The notes beneath the pieces were generated by a model. The model did no database searches, had not been told where the DNA came from, and saw only the letters and a list, made by a program, of their open reading frames with translations. 59,407 bases of DNA, from contig NZ_AYXG01000029.1 in the NCBI RefSeq assembly GCF_000564855.1, forward strand, positions 1 through 59,407, written 5' to 3'. A program made the translations under genes and the position numbers. Positions 9,201 to 16,101 of this stretch are shown piece by piece (position 1 is the stretch's first letter; each line of letters begins with the position of its first letter). The stretch is from Actinokineospora spheciospongiae. GTDB lineage: Bacteria; Actinomycetota; Actinomycetes; Mycobacteriales; Pseudonocardiaceae.

Positions 9201-10461
9201 CCTGGTCGTGGGTGCGGGCGTCGACCTCGAAGCCGAGCAGCAGCCCGCCGTCCCCGGTCGGCAGCACGCTCAGCCCCATGTCCTCCGGCGGGCCGCCCGC
9301 GACGTTGCGCATGACCCCGGTGGCCCCGGCGAAGTCCAGGGCGAGGTCGAACGCCTTGAGGTTCACCCCGCGCCCGTGCAGCAGCGCCCCCGCCCCGGCG
9401 ACGGCCAGGTCCCTGGGCAGGTCCTCGCCCCGGTAGCGCTGGTGCGCGCGCATCTCCCGCATCGCCGCCGCCACCCGCGCGGTCAGCTCGGGCAGCCCGT
9501 CGCCGCCGGACACCGCGACCCGCAGCGGCAGCACGTTGACCGCCATGGCCGGGGTGCGCAGCGCCGACCCGACCCGGCACATCAGCGGCAGCGCGAACAC
9601 CACGTCGGCCTGCCCCAGCACCCGGTGCAGGAACGCCGCGTAGCAGGCGATCAGCGCCTCCCCCCAGGTCGCGCCGACCCCCTCCGCGACCGCCTTCAAC
9701 CGGGCCAGGTCCGCCGCGTCCAGCACCGCGCGGGCGGTGACGGTGCGCTCGGGCAGGCCGGTCGCCCCGGTGCCGTCGTCGAGGTCGGGCAGCGGGGTGA
9801 ACCGCTCCCGCCAGTAGGCCCGGTCCCGCTCGGCGCGGGCACTGCCCCGGTAGGCCAGGTCGGCGGCGACCACGTCGGCGAACCGGCCGAAGGTCGGGGG
9901 CGGCGGCTGCTCGCCGCGCACCAGGGCGGTGTAGTGCGCGGCGGCGCGGCGGGCCAGCATCGCCGCGGTGTAGCCGTCGAACACCAGGTGGTGCCCGAGC
10001 TGGGTGAACCACACCTCCCGGTCGGTCAGGCGCAGCACGGTGTGGGAGAACAGCGGGCGGTCCACCATCCCCCGGCACGCCTTGGCCACCCGGTCGCGCT
10101 CGGCGGCGACCAGGGCGTGCGCGGCGGCCACCGGGTCGGCCTCGGCGCGCAGGTCGATGACCTCCGGCAGCGGCACCGGGTCGGCGGAGACCACCTGGCG
10201 CGGGCCGTCCGGGGTGTCGGACACGCGCAGCCGCAGGCTGTCGGCCTCCTCGGTGGTGGCGCGGATCGCCGCGCGCAGCGCCGCCACGTCCACCGGCTCG
10301 GCCCCGCTGATCTCCAGCACGTCGCCGACGACGTAGTACGGCGAGTCCGGCTCCAGCCGCTGCGCGTCCCAGATGCCCCGCTGGGCGCCGGTCAGCTCCA
10401 GGGCGGCCCCGGGCAGGTCGGGGTCCACCGTGGACGTGGTGTCGGCGTGGGCTGTGCTCAA
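265..10461 (-). CDS. NRPS 1 of the catechol siderophore cluster: C-A-PCP-E-C-A-PCP-E-C
   Basis: A 3398-aa cytoplasmic nonribosomal peptide synthetase. TTG 10461 is chosen because AGGAG lies 6 bases upstream and the next gene ends 23 bp before it; the open frame continues further upstream as a shadow. Domains, with approximate motif residues: C1 (HHLVFDG, 154), A1 (TSGSTG, 628), PCP1 (LGGDS, Ser 1015), E1 (HHLAVDGVSW, 1190), C2 (HHALLDGWS, 1668), A2 (TSGTTG, 2137), PCP2 (VGGDS, 2511), E2 ([10 protein letters not shown], 2686), C3 (HHVLSDGWS, 3112). C1 would accept DHB from the aryl carrier protein. Binding-pocket residues read by eye are D-S-D-T-I-G-L-V-D for A1 and D-V-W-L-V-G-A-I-N for A2. 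Acidic residues at 239 and 331 in A1 would suit a basic amino acid such as arginine (inference). Both residues would be epimerised. The protein ends in C3 with no A, PCP or thioesterase. Confidence 0.95.
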   Translation of the reverse strand: MSTAHADTTSTVDPDLPGAALELTGAQRGIWDAQRLEPDSPYYVVGDVLEISGAEPVDVAALRAAIRATTEEADSLRLRVSDTPDGPRQVVSADPVPLPEVIDLRAEADPVAAAHALVAAERDRVAKACRGMVDRPLFSHTVLRLTDREVWFTQLGHHLVFDGYTAAMLARRAAAHYTALVRGEQPPPPTFGRFADVVAADLAYRGSARAERDRAYWRERFTPLPDLDDGTGATGLPERTVTARAVLDAADLARLKAVAEGVGATWGEALIACYAAFLHRVLGQADVVFALPLMCRVGSALRTPAMAVNVLPLRVAVSGGDGLPELTARVAAAMREMRAHQRYRGEDLPRDLAVAGAGALLHGRGVNLKAFDLALDFAGATGVMRNVAGGPPEDMGLSVLPTGDGGLLLGFEVDARTHDQAGVDRRLDALRALITALTDPAAPAVGRVDLVAPEDRAHLLAEWRTAPAPGTPLDVPALLAGLTDRGGETALVCGAERLATAELVARVHRLARLLRTRGVGADDVVALPLTRSVDLVVALLAVLDAGAAFLPLDAEHPAERLRATTTEAGAVLALAEAATADAVPAGVPHLLLDAPEVRAELAGLPDSPLSTEELSAPRHPDHLAYVIFTSGSTGTPKGVLGRVGGLASLVHHHRSTTVAEAERSAGRRLRAAHTYSFAFDSALDQLLWLLCGHELNLYPADLARDAEALLTAFTRDRIDVVDTTPSMAAPLVEAGLLDGAHRPTLLILGGEAAPPALWRRVAESGVPARNLYGPTEATVDSVGARIDGGAPTIGFPVPGTRAYLLDNALRPVQPDSPGELYLAGPHLARGYLGRPGATAERFLADPFGDPGDRMYRTGDLARWVPGRGLEYLGRRDGQVKVRGHRVELGEVEAALGALPGVGAAAAAVRTDTGTARLVGYVVPAAGATPSPDGVRAALADRVPDHLVPSAVVVLDALPVTTNGKLDRAALPAPRTSGAGRAPGTERERLLCATVAEVMGVDRVGPDDDFFALGGDSITAISVSSRLRAHGLDLRPRDLLARGSFAALAAAGRDLRAAEPADPAEADDPTGSVPAPPIVRALLDGNPDLTAIAGYAQWTVVDLDGPLPLDRLVHGVGVLLDHHDALRLRVSPEGELVVAPRGSVLADRVVSESTVDSAAEVARAAAASLDPVSGDLVRVVLLRDPDRLVVVVHHLAVDGVSWRVLLPDLRAACTGGSPAPVGTSWRRHAHRLAEQGATGARRTEVEHWRPARDDFRLGARPLDQALDTTATAHRSTTLASPEASTAVLTSLPTAYRAGADEVLLAALVLALRLWRDEQRDAVTVTVEGHGRDQAGLDLSRTVGWFTAEHPLRLPADAVRADADLADALAGGDATGRLVRAVKEAKRAVPDSGTGYGVLRHLDPETRAGFATPPPDVLLNYLGRFAPLPGWRLPEDDPFAVVEPPAKALEQVLALNCFVREDTTPRIAVEWTAAGLVLTPAELAGLRRAWDTALAALAAHADRIGPDGGGLTPSDLPLVDLDQDTIDALERRGRVLDVLPATPLQVGLSFHTLLRADQDTDVYVVQAMTLLRGALDPDRMRAATGELLRRHPALRVHLHTTATGEVVQVIPAGTTLDWRHADLSGHTADDRDRLLAEHCRADLDRPFDPATPPLVRFLLCTLGPDEHRLVITNHHALLDGWSMPLVGRTLLATYAELGGGPPAPTAPALTDHHRLLAGRDHAAGLDAWRTALAGLDGGTHLAPAAAVSTVARPERVTVNLGRDFSDRLRGFARGRGVTATTVFQAAWGVLLGRLTGRRDVVFGCPVSGRPAELDGVERVIGQLGNTIPVRVRTDLAETAAALLDRVHTDSVALAEHHHVGLPDVQRAAGLGELFDTMLVMENFPLSSRDRTTLAPGLDLVGVDITDATHYPLTVIVIPGEEIVVGLGYQPQAFDEDTVRGYGRWLRTLLEEIVTDPDRPVARLRALDPAEHHALLALGEGAEPSRPVGGCLEEFGRWVRETPDADAVVCRDRTLSYAELDRRANRLAHALRERGVRPQDPVAVLLGRDVELVVALFGVFKAGAVHVPMDPTYPADRLAYMLADIAPAAVVATPDSLALAVDIPVLDPTAVAGPSTWDEDPIEARQGISDDSIAYVIYTSGTTGRPKGVAVAHRGLPSLVTLQEDVVGIGERERYLHFASIGFDVAFWQFMLPLLSGGASVIAPEEVRVPGDELLDYITEHRVTGVNLLPSFLAAMPDDREVDRDLFFVVGAERLDPELARRWGDRRALFNAYGPTEVTINSVTWTYRPDDPGPLPIGRPDPHVRAHVLDAGLLPVGVGVTGELYLAGPKLAQGYVNRAALTAERFVADPYGPPGERMYRTGDLVRWRPDGQLVFLGRADHQVKLRGFRIELSEVETVLSRHPGVRACAVLVRGDRLVGYVVPTDGADPDPASLRAHLGADLPDHMVPTAFVLLDRLPLGPTGKLDRDALPAPAAHTAAEDRAPTTPTEAALLAVFREVLGDVRLDDSFLDVGGDSIVSLRVVSRARRAGLTLTARDVFEGGTIAGIAARCGTDESTEDVPAVGDAPLTPVMRDLVSRGRADSFCQWVQVCVPPGDETTWRAVLDAVLARHDALRGHLADTDDGPVLRIPEAGAVTAADVLAAVPAAADPGAQAETHITRLRAAMDPRTGPLLRAVWIDAGPALGRLVLVAHHLVVDAVSWRVLLDDLAHAHSGADLPRSGLPLLAWAEALRAAAPAREVEREHWRRVAAAPPAPLSGTVLDPVRDTAATAVHHQVRIDPDTTRAATATLPAAYRTTPDAVLLTALARAVAVWRGTTPDLLVALEGHGRPAHRPDFSGPVDLAQTVGWFTAVHPARITPPPGTAPALRAVRDHLRAAGDGLGYGILGGDLVRHPDVSWNHLGRFPAAPTGETAWQPPPGADPLGSGGDELPLPYPLMVNALIRDDGDGEALGVRFTWPAALFTPAEITDLGEHFTRELTHLTAGFPDGQVLPLTPMQELMLDQARSPHGDPYTAQAAFTLRGDLDLTALRAAGAELLARHPNLGAVFPPAHAVQVLPTRPEPGFRVRDVTDADVDAALAEDLAEPFDLAAGPPLRLTVLRRGDSRADLVLTSHHVLSDGWSAPRILTELFAHYSGTALPEPVPFSRHTRWLAARDHAVDLRAWQVELADLPEGDHLLRGRPAPVAPADPVLFDVPAPVVGALSTAATGRGLTANTLLQGAWAAVLATRSGRRDVSFGTMVACRPAEVDGVEDIIGLLANTVPVRAHLTGTTAAALADLQARQQALVEHQHLGLAELTALTGRARLFDSLVVFENYPVDPARLREPAPGLLVTGTRFRERTHHPLTLTVVPTGAGWTGVLAPQAGIFDPGEVDALAADLLRALRALPALLDADVERLLGEIS

Positions 10462-10484
10462 CGCGTGCTCCTGGGATCGGGAGG

Positions 10485-11261
10485 TCAGAAGGAGGGGACG
10501 ACCATCGGGGTGCCGGTCACCGGGTCGGGCACGACGACGCACGGCAGGTCGAAGACCTTGTCGACCAGCGCGGCGTCGACGACCCGCGACGGCGGCCCCT
10601 CGGCGACCACCCGCCCGTCGCGCAGGGCGACGAGGTGGTCGGCGTAGCGGCAGGCCTGGTTGATGTCGTGCAGCACCGCGATCACGGTGCGGCCCGCGTC
10701 GCGCAGCCGGGACAGCAGCTCCAGCAACTGGTACTGGTGGGTGATGTCGAGGAACGACGTCGGTTCGTCGAGCAGCAGGTACGGGGTGCGCTGCGCCAGC
10801 ACCAGCGCCACCCACACCCGTTGCCGCTGACCGCCCGACAGCTCGTGCACCGGCCGGTCGGCCAGGTCGGTGACCCCGGCGGCCTCCATCGCTTCGGTGA
10901 CGGCCTCCTCGTCGGCGACCGACCAGGTGGACAGTAGGCTCTGGTGCGGGAAGCGGCCCCGGGCGACGAGCTGGCGCACCCGGACGTCCTCCGGGGCGAC
11001 GGGCTCCTGCGGCAGGAAACCCAGTGCCCGCGCCAGTTCCTTGCCCGGGTACTCCCCCACCGCGCGCCCGTCGAACAGGGCGGCGCCCCCGGTGGGGCGC
11101 AGCAGCCGCACGAACGCGCGCAGCAGCGTGGACTTGCCGCAGGCGTTGGGGCCGACGACGGCGGTGAACGCGCCGTCGGGCACGTCCAGCGTCAGCCGGG
11201 TGGAGACCACCCGGTCGCCGTAGCGCAGGGTCAGGTCCCGCGCGGTCAAGCGGGCGGTCAC
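10485..11261 (-). CDS. ABC transporter ATPase for ferric-siderophore uptake (FepC/FecE type)
   Basis: A 258-aa protein, the normal length for the family, that couples ATP hydrolysis to import of ferric siderophore through the two FecCD permeases upstream in the operon. It has Walker A GPNACGKST (about residue 37), signature LSGGQRQR (about 141), Walker B YLLLDEPT (about 161) and the switch histidine in VLHDINQA. The DINQACRYADH segment is typical of iron-siderophore ATPases. Its start overlaps the permease stop as ATGA (11258-11261), so it is translationally coupled. The NRPS start follows its stop after 23 bp, which puts uptake and synthesis on one transcript. The substrate is assigned from context. 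Confidence 0.93.
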   Translation of the reverse strand: MTARLTARDLTLRYGDRVVSTRLTLDVPDGAFTAVVGPNACGKSTLLRAFVRLLRPTGGAALFDGRAVGEYPGKELARALGFLPQEPVAPEDVRVRQLVARGRFPHQSLLSTWSVADEEAVTEAMEAAGVTDLADRPVHELSGGQRQRVWVALVLAQRTPYLLLDEPTSFLDITHQYQLLELLSRLRDAGRTVIAVLHDINQACRYADHLVALRDGRVVAEGPPSRVVDAALVDKVFDLPCVVVPDPVTGTPMVVPSF

Positions 11262-12280
11262 GTCCGCCGCACCTCCTTGGTGAGCAGCCAGATCAGGTAG
11301 CAGCCGCCGATGGCGGTGCTGACCACGCCGACCGGCAGGGCGACGGGGGCGAGCAGCGCCTGCGCGAGCAGGTCACCGCCCTGGAGCAGGGCCGCGCCGG
11401 TCAGCGCGGCGGGCAGCAGCGGCACACCGGGGGCACCGGCCAGCCGCCTGCCGATCTGCGGGGCGGCCAGCGCCACGAACGCGATCGGACCGGCCACGGC
11501 GGTGACGGTGGCGGTGCAGCCGACGCCGATCAGCACCAGGTGCAGCCGCAGCCGCTCCAGGCCGACGCCGGTGGTGACGGCGACCTCGCCGCCCAGGCCG
11601 GACTGGTGGGTGGCCTGCGACCGCAGCGCCAGCAGCACCAGCAGTACGGCCAGCACGGCGAACGGGATCGCCAGGTCGTCCCAGCCGACGCCGTTGAGCG
11701 AGCCCGCGCTCCAGGAGCCCGCGGCGATGGCGACCTCCAGTTCGGCGCGCAGCACGATCCAGGAGTTGACCGCGGTCAGCATGGCGTTGACCGCGATGCC
11801 GATCACGACCAGCCGCAGCCCGGACAGCCCGCCCTTGCGCGAGAGCAGGTACACCGCCGTCGCGGTCGCCACGCCGCCCAGAACCGATCCGGTGGTGAGC
11901 TGCGCGGAGGTCCCGGACGCGACGGTGAGCGCGATCAGCGCCCCGGTGTAGGCGCCCGAGTCCAGCCCGATCACGTCCGGGCTGCCCAGCGGGTTTCGGG
12001 TGATGCCCTGGAAGATCGCCCCGGCCACGCCGAGCGCGGCCCCGAAGACCACCCCGGAGAGCACCCTGGGCAGCCGCCAGTCGCGGATGACGACGCTGGA
12101 ACCGCCGCTGGAGCCCGAGAGCGCGGCGAAGACCTTGGCCGGACTGGCCCAGACCGCGCCGTAGCAGAGGCCGAGCAGCCCCAGCCCCAGGATGACGAGG
12201 ACCGCCGCGGCGGTGAAGACGAGGGTGCGGCGCTCGACCCGGAAGGACACCGGGCCGCGACGCAGGACGACGGCGCTCAC
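11258..12280 (-). CDS. FecCD-family iron-siderophore permease (second subunit, FepG-like)
   Basis: A 340-aa polytopic membrane protein starting at GTG 12280, which overlaps the previous gene's stop (GTGA). It has many hydrophobic helices and the family hallmarks: RLPRVLSGVVFGAALGVAGA followed by QGITRNPLGSPDVIG, then LVVIGIAVNAMLTA, and near the C-terminus the coupling segment GPIAFVALAAPQIGRRL that contacts the ATPase. It would form a heterodimer with the upstream FecCD protein to pass ferric siderophore across the cytoplasmic membrane. The start is fixed by the overlap; a much longer open frame upstream is a shadow of the neighbouring gene. Confidence 0.92.
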   Translation of the reverse strand: MSAVVLRRGPVSFRVERRTLVFTAAAVLVILGLGLLGLCYGAVWASPAKVFAALSGSSGGSSVVIRDWRLPRVLSGVVFGAALGVAGAIFQGITRNPLGSPDVIGLDSGAYTGALIALTVASGTSAQLTTGSVLGGVATATAVYLLSRKGGLSGLRLVVIGIAVNAMLTAVNSWIVLRAELEVAIAAGSWSAGSLNGVGWDDLAIPFAVLAVLLVLLALRSQATHQSGLGGEVAVTTGVGLERLRLHLVLIGVGCTATVTAVAGPIAFVALAAPQIGRRLAGAPGVPLLPAALTGAALLQGGDLLAQALLAPVALPVGVVSTAIGGCYLIWLLTKEVRRT

Positions 12281-13290
12281 AGCGGCGCCGCCCCGTAGCG
12301 GCGGACCGCCCAGATGAGCACCGGCCCGCCGAGGAACGCGGTCACGATCGCGACCGGCACCTCCCCGACCGGCAGCAGCACCCGCGCCCCCATGTCGGAC
12401 ACCAGCAGCAGGACCGGGCCGAGGACGGCGGCGAAGGCGACCAGCCAGGGCACCGAACCGCCCGCCACCCGCCGGGCCAGGTGCGGCACGATCAGCCCGA
12501 CGAACAGGATCGGCCCGGCCACGGCGGTCGCCGCCCCGGCCAGCACGGTGATCAGCACCAGCGCCCCGGCGCGCACCCCGGCCACGTTCACCCCCAGGGT
12601 GTGCGCGACCGCCTCGCCGAGCGCCACGGCGTTGAGCTGCCTGCTCAGCAGCAGCGCGCCGAGCAGGGCGGCGGCGATGGCCAGCAGGGGCAGCAGCGTC
12701 GGCGCCTGCTCCCGCCCGGCCAGCGACCCGACCACCCAGAACCGGTACTCGTCGAACACCTCGGGCAGCAGCAGCCGCAGCCCGAGCGACACCCCGGACA
12801 GCACCGAGCTCAGCGCGACCCCGGCGAGCACCAGCCGCAGCGGCGAGCGGTGGCCCACCGCGTACACCAGCGCCATCGCCAGCACCGACCCGACCACGGC
12901 CAGCACCAGTTGCCCGGTCGCGGCGGTGGTGGCGCCCAGCGCGGAGCCGATGGTGATGGCGAACCCGGCGCCGGTGCTCACCCCGAGGATTCCCGGTTCC
13001 GCCAGCGGGTTGCGCGAGAGCACCTGCACCAGCACCCCGGCCACGCCCAGCGCCGCGCCCGCGGCGGCGGCCAGCAGCGCCCGGGGCGCGCGGATGTCGC
13101 GCACCACCAGGTCGTCGCTGGAGCCGGTGGGCTCGAACACTGCCCGCAGCACCCCGGCGGGGGCGATGGTGTGCGCGCCGACGGCGAGGCTGAGCACCGC
13201 CACCGCGGCGAGCACGGCCAGCGCGAGGAGCAGCCACACCCCGCGCGCCCCCGACCGGGAGCGCGCGGGTGCGGCCTGGACAGCGGTCAC
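12277..13290 (-). CDS. FecCD-family iron-siderophore permease (first subunit, FepD-like)
   Basis: A 337-aa integral membrane permease. The GTG start at 13290 overlaps the binding-protein stop (GTGA). Family signatures are clear: RAPRALLAAAAGAALGVAGV, QVLSRNPLAEPGILGVSTGA, LVLAGVALSSVLSG and the ATPase-coupling segment GPILFVGLIVPHLARR. About eight to ten hydrophobic helices are visible, with a basic N-terminus facing the cytoplasm. Together with the next FecCD gene and the ATPase it completes a BtuCD-type importer. The gene order lipoprotein-permease-permease-ATPase is the usual one for such uptake systems. Confidence 0.92.
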   Translation of the reverse strand: MTAVQAAPARSRSGARGVWLLLALAVLAAVAVLSLAVGAHTIAPAGVLRAVFEPTGSSDDLVVRDIRAPRALLAAAAGAALGVAGVLVQVLSRNPLAEPGILGVSTGAGFAITIGSALGATTAATGQLVLAVVGSVLAMALVYAVGHRSPLRLVLAGVALSSVLSGVSLGLRLLLPEVFDEYRFWVVGSLAGREQAPTLLPLLAIAAALLGALLLSRQLNAVALGEAVAHTLGVNVAGVRAGALVLITVLAGAATAVAGPILFVGLIVPHLARRVAGGSVPWLVAFAAVLGPVLLLVSDMGARVLLPVGEVPVAIVTAFLGGPVLIWAVRRYGAAPL

Positions 13291-14282
13291 GGGGCCAGCA
13301 GCGGTGCGAACGCCCGGTCGATCGCGTCCGCGGTGGTCATGGCCGAGCGGTAGGTCGCGGCCTCGGTGTAGCGCAGCGCGAAGACCTTGCCCGCCTTCAC
13401 CGCGGGCAACTCTTTCCACAGCGGGGAGTCCAGGACGTACTGCACGGGCTTGGGTACCGAACCGTCGGCGGCGACGGAGTAGGTGATGGCGTCGGCCTCG
13501 GCGAAGGCCGCGGGCAGCTCCTCGATCGACGGGTACTCGCTGACGTCCTTGGAGCCGCCGCCCTTGACCTTGACCTGGCCGTAGTAGTTCGCCCCGAGGT
13601 CCTGGGCGATGTTGGTGCCCCAGGAGCCATTGAACTCGCGCTGGAAGTTGCCGTTGGCGACCTCGCCGTAGGCGCCGAGGTGGGCGAGCTTGAGGCCGGG
13701 CAGCACCGAGGCGTACTTGGTGGCCAGTTCCTTCGTCTTGGCCTGGTAGGCGTCGCGGTTGGCGTCGAAGGTGGCCAGCGCGCCCGCCGCGTCGGCCTGC
13801 TTGCGCGAGAGGTCCCGCCACGCCGAGGGCAGCGAGGGGCCGATGGCCACGACCGGGGCCACCGCCTCCAGCCGCTTGAGGTCGATGTCGGCGAGCACCG
13901 GCTTGGGCACGCCGATGACGATCAGGTCCGGTTCGGCCTGGGCGATCGCCTCGTAGTTGGTCTCCGCGGCGGATTCCCCCGCCACCTTGTTCAGCTCGTC
14001 GTACTTCGCGCGGTCCTCGGCGGTCATCATCGGCAGCCCCCGCTGCCAGGAGGAGATGCCCACCAGCGGTGCGTCGGCCTCCAGCAGGGCCGGGACGGCG
14101 TACCCGGTGGCCACGACCCGCTTCGGGGCGACCGGGATGGTGATCTGGCCGTTGTCGGCGGCGAAGACGCGGGTGTCGCCCGCGCCCGCGCCGGGCTCGG
14201 CGTCGCCGGAGCCGCAACCGGCGGCCAGGCCGATGGTGAGCACCAGCGCGCTGGCGATGCCGGTGATTCTGGGGATGGGCAT
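13287..14282 (-). CDS. Ferric-siderophore-binding lipoprotein (FepB/FhuD-type periplasmic binding protein)
   Basis: A 331-aa substrate-binding protein of the helical-backbone metal-receptor family. ATG 14282 is preceded by GAGGA at a 5-base gap. The N-terminus is a lipoprotein signal (MPIPRITGIASALVLTIG then LAAGC, Cys about 23), which would anchor it to the outer face of the membrane after lipid attachment. The mature part has the family pattern: PKRVVATGYAVPALLEADAP early, then NYEAIAQAEPDLIVIG, and YPSIEELPAAFAEADAI. It would capture ferric siderophore and deliver it to the FecCD permeases encoded next. A 36-bp gap separates it from the reductase gene upstream, the largest gap in the downstream part of this operon. 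Confidence 0.92.
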   Translation of the reverse strand: MPIPRITGIASALVLTIGLAAGCGSGDAEPGAGAGDTRVFAADNGQITIPVAPKRVVATGYAVPALLEADAPLVGISSWQRGLPMMTAEDRAKYDELNKVAGESAAETNYEAIAQAEPDLIVIGVPKPVLADIDLKRLEAVAPVVAIGPSLPSAWRDLSRKQADAAGALATFDANRDAYQAKTKELATKYASVLPGLKLAHLGAYGEVANGNFQREFNGSWGTNIAQDLGANYYGQVKVKGGGSKDVSEYPSIEELPAAFAEADAITYSVAADGSVPKPVQYVLDSPLWKELPAVKAGKVFALRYTEAATYRSAMTTADAIDRAFAPLLAP

Positions 14283-14318
14283 GGGGTTCCTCGGGGTTTC
14301 GCTCGTACTTCGGGGGTA

Positions 14319-15188
14319 TCAGTGGTGGTCGTGCGGGTGGTCGTCCTCGTCGTCGAAGTCGGCGACGCCGCGCTTCCAGTAGCCGGTGATGTCGTGGTCG
14401 GCCCTGCCCAGGCCCAGTTCGTCGCGGACCCAGCGGCGCAGCGGCTTGATCGAGCCCGCCTCCCCCGCGATCCAGGCGTAGATCCGTTCGCCCCGGGGCA
14501 CGTCGATCCCGCGCACCGCCCGCTCCAGCAGGTCGGTGGTGCCGGGCGCGGCGCCGTCGCGGTGCAGCCAGTGCACCTCGAACCCCTCGGGGGCGCGCAG
14601 GTCGATCCGCTCGCCCGCGTCGGCGACCTCGACGAACGCCCAGCCGCGGGCGGTGCGGGGCAGTTCCTCCAGCCAGCGGGCGATGGCGGGCAGCGCGGTG
14701 AGGTCGCCCGCGAGCAGGTAGCGGTCGTAGGTGTGCGGGACGATCAGCCCACCGGGCGGGCCCGCGACGTGCACCTCGGCGCCGGGTTCGGCGGTGCGCG
14801 CCCAGTCGGCGCCCAGTCCCCCGGCGTGCAGGGCCACGTCCAGGTCCAGTTCACCGGTGGCCGGGTCGTAGCGGCGCACGGTGTACTCGCGGGAGGTGGG
14901 CGACGGCTTGGGCCAGCGCAGCAGGTCGCCGTCGGGCTCGGGCAGGCGCAGGGTGCCGTCCGGCTCCGGGAACAGCACCTTCACGTGCTCGTCGGGCGAG
15001 TGCGCCTCGAACCCCTCGGTCCCCGGGCCGCCCAGGGTGACCCGCAGCAGACCGGTGCCGACCATGGCGGTGCGCACCACCTCGGCGGTGCGCACCCGGA
15101 TCGGGTAGCCGACCTTCTCCGCCGCGGTGCCCGCGCGGACCTCGGCGATGCGCTCGCGGTGGCGGTGGCGGTGGTCGACCCGGCTCAC
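14319..15188 (-). CDS. Siderophore-interacting protein (FAD-dependent ferric-siderophore reductase)
   Basis: A 289-aa cytoplasmic flavoprotein of the SIP/ViuB family, which reduces Fe(III) in imported siderophores so that iron is released. The FAD-binding motif [10 protein letters not shown] lies near residue 100. It is followed by [20 protein letters not shown] and [15 protein letters not shown], then [20 protein letters not shown] and the C-terminal GYWKRG, all typical of the family. GTG 15188 overlaps the carrier-protein stop (GTGA). Both ends are unusual: the start reads [12 protein letters not shown] and the end [13 protein letters not shown], so both termini are His/Asp-rich and could bind metal. 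Confidence 0.9.
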   Translation of the reverse strand: MSRVDHRHRHRERIAEVRAGTAAEKVGYPIRVRTAEVVRTAMVGTGLLRVTLGGPGTEGFEAHSPDEHVKVLFPEPDGTLRLPEPDGDLLRWPKPSPTSREYTVRRYDPATGELDLDVALHAGGLGADWARTAEPGAEVHVAGPPGGLIVPHTYDRYLLAGDLTALPAIARWLEELPRTARGWAFVEVADAGERIDLRAPEGFEVHWLHRDGAAPGTTDLLERAVRGIDVPRGERIYAWIAGEAGSIKPLRRWVRDELGLGRADHDITGYWKRGVADFDDEDDHPHDHH

Positions 15189-15433
15189 GTGCCCGCCCCG
15201 GTCACCAGGCTGGTCCAGCGCTCCAACCGGGGTTCCTCGGCCAGGTCGGCGAACTCGACGGCGGGCGCCCCGGCCGCGCGCCAGCGCTCGACCAGCGCCA
15301 TCGTGCGCATGGAGTCCAGGCCCAGGTCGAACAGGTCGACGTCCGGGGTCACCTCGGCCGGGTCGCAGCCCAGCACGTCGGCGACGTCGGCGCGCAGCCG
15401 CTCGGCGGTCAGGGCGGTCTCGGGGGTGCTCAT
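15185..15433 (-). CDS. Stand-alone aryl carrier protein for 2,3-dihydroxybenzoate
   Basis: An 82-aa carrier protein. [18 protein letters not shown] holds the phosphopantetheine serine (about residue 41). In E. coli this domain is fused to the C-terminus of EntB; here it is a separate gene directly after the isochorismatase, joined by an ATGA overlap at 15430-15433. The DHB-AMP ligase would acylate its phosphopantetheine arm, and the first C domain of NRPS 1 would take up the DHB. The start is fixed by the overlap with the preceding stop. The role follows from carrier motif and operon context. Confidence 0.9.
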   Translation of the reverse strand: MSTPETALTAERLRADVADVLGCDPAEVTPDVDLFDLGLDSMRTMALVERWRAAGAPAVEFADLAEEPRLERWTSLVTGAGT

Positions 15434-16098
15434 CGCTGCGCTCCGGCGGGGATCGGCGCCGACAGCGCGGCGAGCGCGGCGGCGGTGGTGGTGACGGCGC
15501 CGCAGCGCTGCGCGACGTACTCGCAGGCCCGGTCGTGGTGCTCGCGGGAGAAGTCGGCAACCGCGTCGCTGACCAGGAACGGGCGCACGTCGCGCATGAA
15601 CGCCTCCACCGCGGTGGTCTGGCAGCCGATGTGCGCGTAGACGCCGGTGATCAGGAGCTGGTCGCGGCCGAGGTCGGCCAGCTGCTCGGTGAACGGGCTG
15701 CGCTGGAACGCGCTGTAGCGCCACTTGTCCAGCACGGTGTCGCCGGGTCGGGGGGCGAGTTCGTCGACGATGTCCGCGGCGCGCGGGTCGTCGTCGATGA
15801 CCGCGCCGATGCCCGCGCCCCAGAACTCCAGCAGCAGGCCGCGGTCCTCGTCGGCCTGGCGGCCCGGCTGGGCGGTGTAGAACACCGGGACCCCGACGCG
15901 GCGGGCCACCTCCAGCAGGGCGGCGGTGTTGGCGACCACCTCCGGCAGCGGCGCCCCCTGGTACGGGGCGAGGAAGTAGCGCTGCGCGTCGTGCACCAGC
16001 AGCGCCGCGCGCGCCGGGTCGGGCCGCCAGTCGACCCGACCGGCGGGCAGTTCGGACGCCTCGGGCAGCCGGTAGGAACCGATCTCGGGCAGGGACAC
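15430..16098 (-). CDS. entB: Isochorismatase (isochorismate to 2,3-dihydro-2,3-DHB)
   Basis: A 222-aa isochorismatase-fold hydrolase that removes pyruvate from isochorismate. The catalytic Asp is in [10 protein letters not shown] (about residue 37) and the Lys in [10 protein letters not shown] (about 123). The region where related cysteine hydrolases place their nucleophile reads [13 protein letters not shown], with glycine at that position, as in true EntB/PhzD isochorismatases that need no cysteine. It lacks the carrier domain of E. coli EntB, which is encoded separately downstream. The GTG start at 16098 lies 3 bp after the entE stop, and its own stop overlaps the carrier-protein ATG. Confidence 0.94.
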   Translation of the reverse strand: MSLPEIGSYRLPEASELPAGRVDWRPDPARAALLVHDAQRYFLAPYQGAPLPEVVANTAALLEVARRVGVPVFYTAQPGRQADEDRGLLLEFWGAGIGAVIDDDPRAADIVDELAPRPGDTVLDKWRYSAFQRSPFTEQLADLGRDQLLITGVYAHIGCQTTAVEAFMRDVRPFLVSDAVADFSREHHDRACEYVAQRCGAVTTTAAALAALSAPIPAGAQR

Positions 16099-16101
16099 GG
16101 G

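Noticed and set aside
15430-16098. EntB seemed to lack a catalytic cysteine
   Set aside because: Glycine at that position (AHIGC) is normal for true isochorismatases, which use Asp and Lys; it is not a defect.
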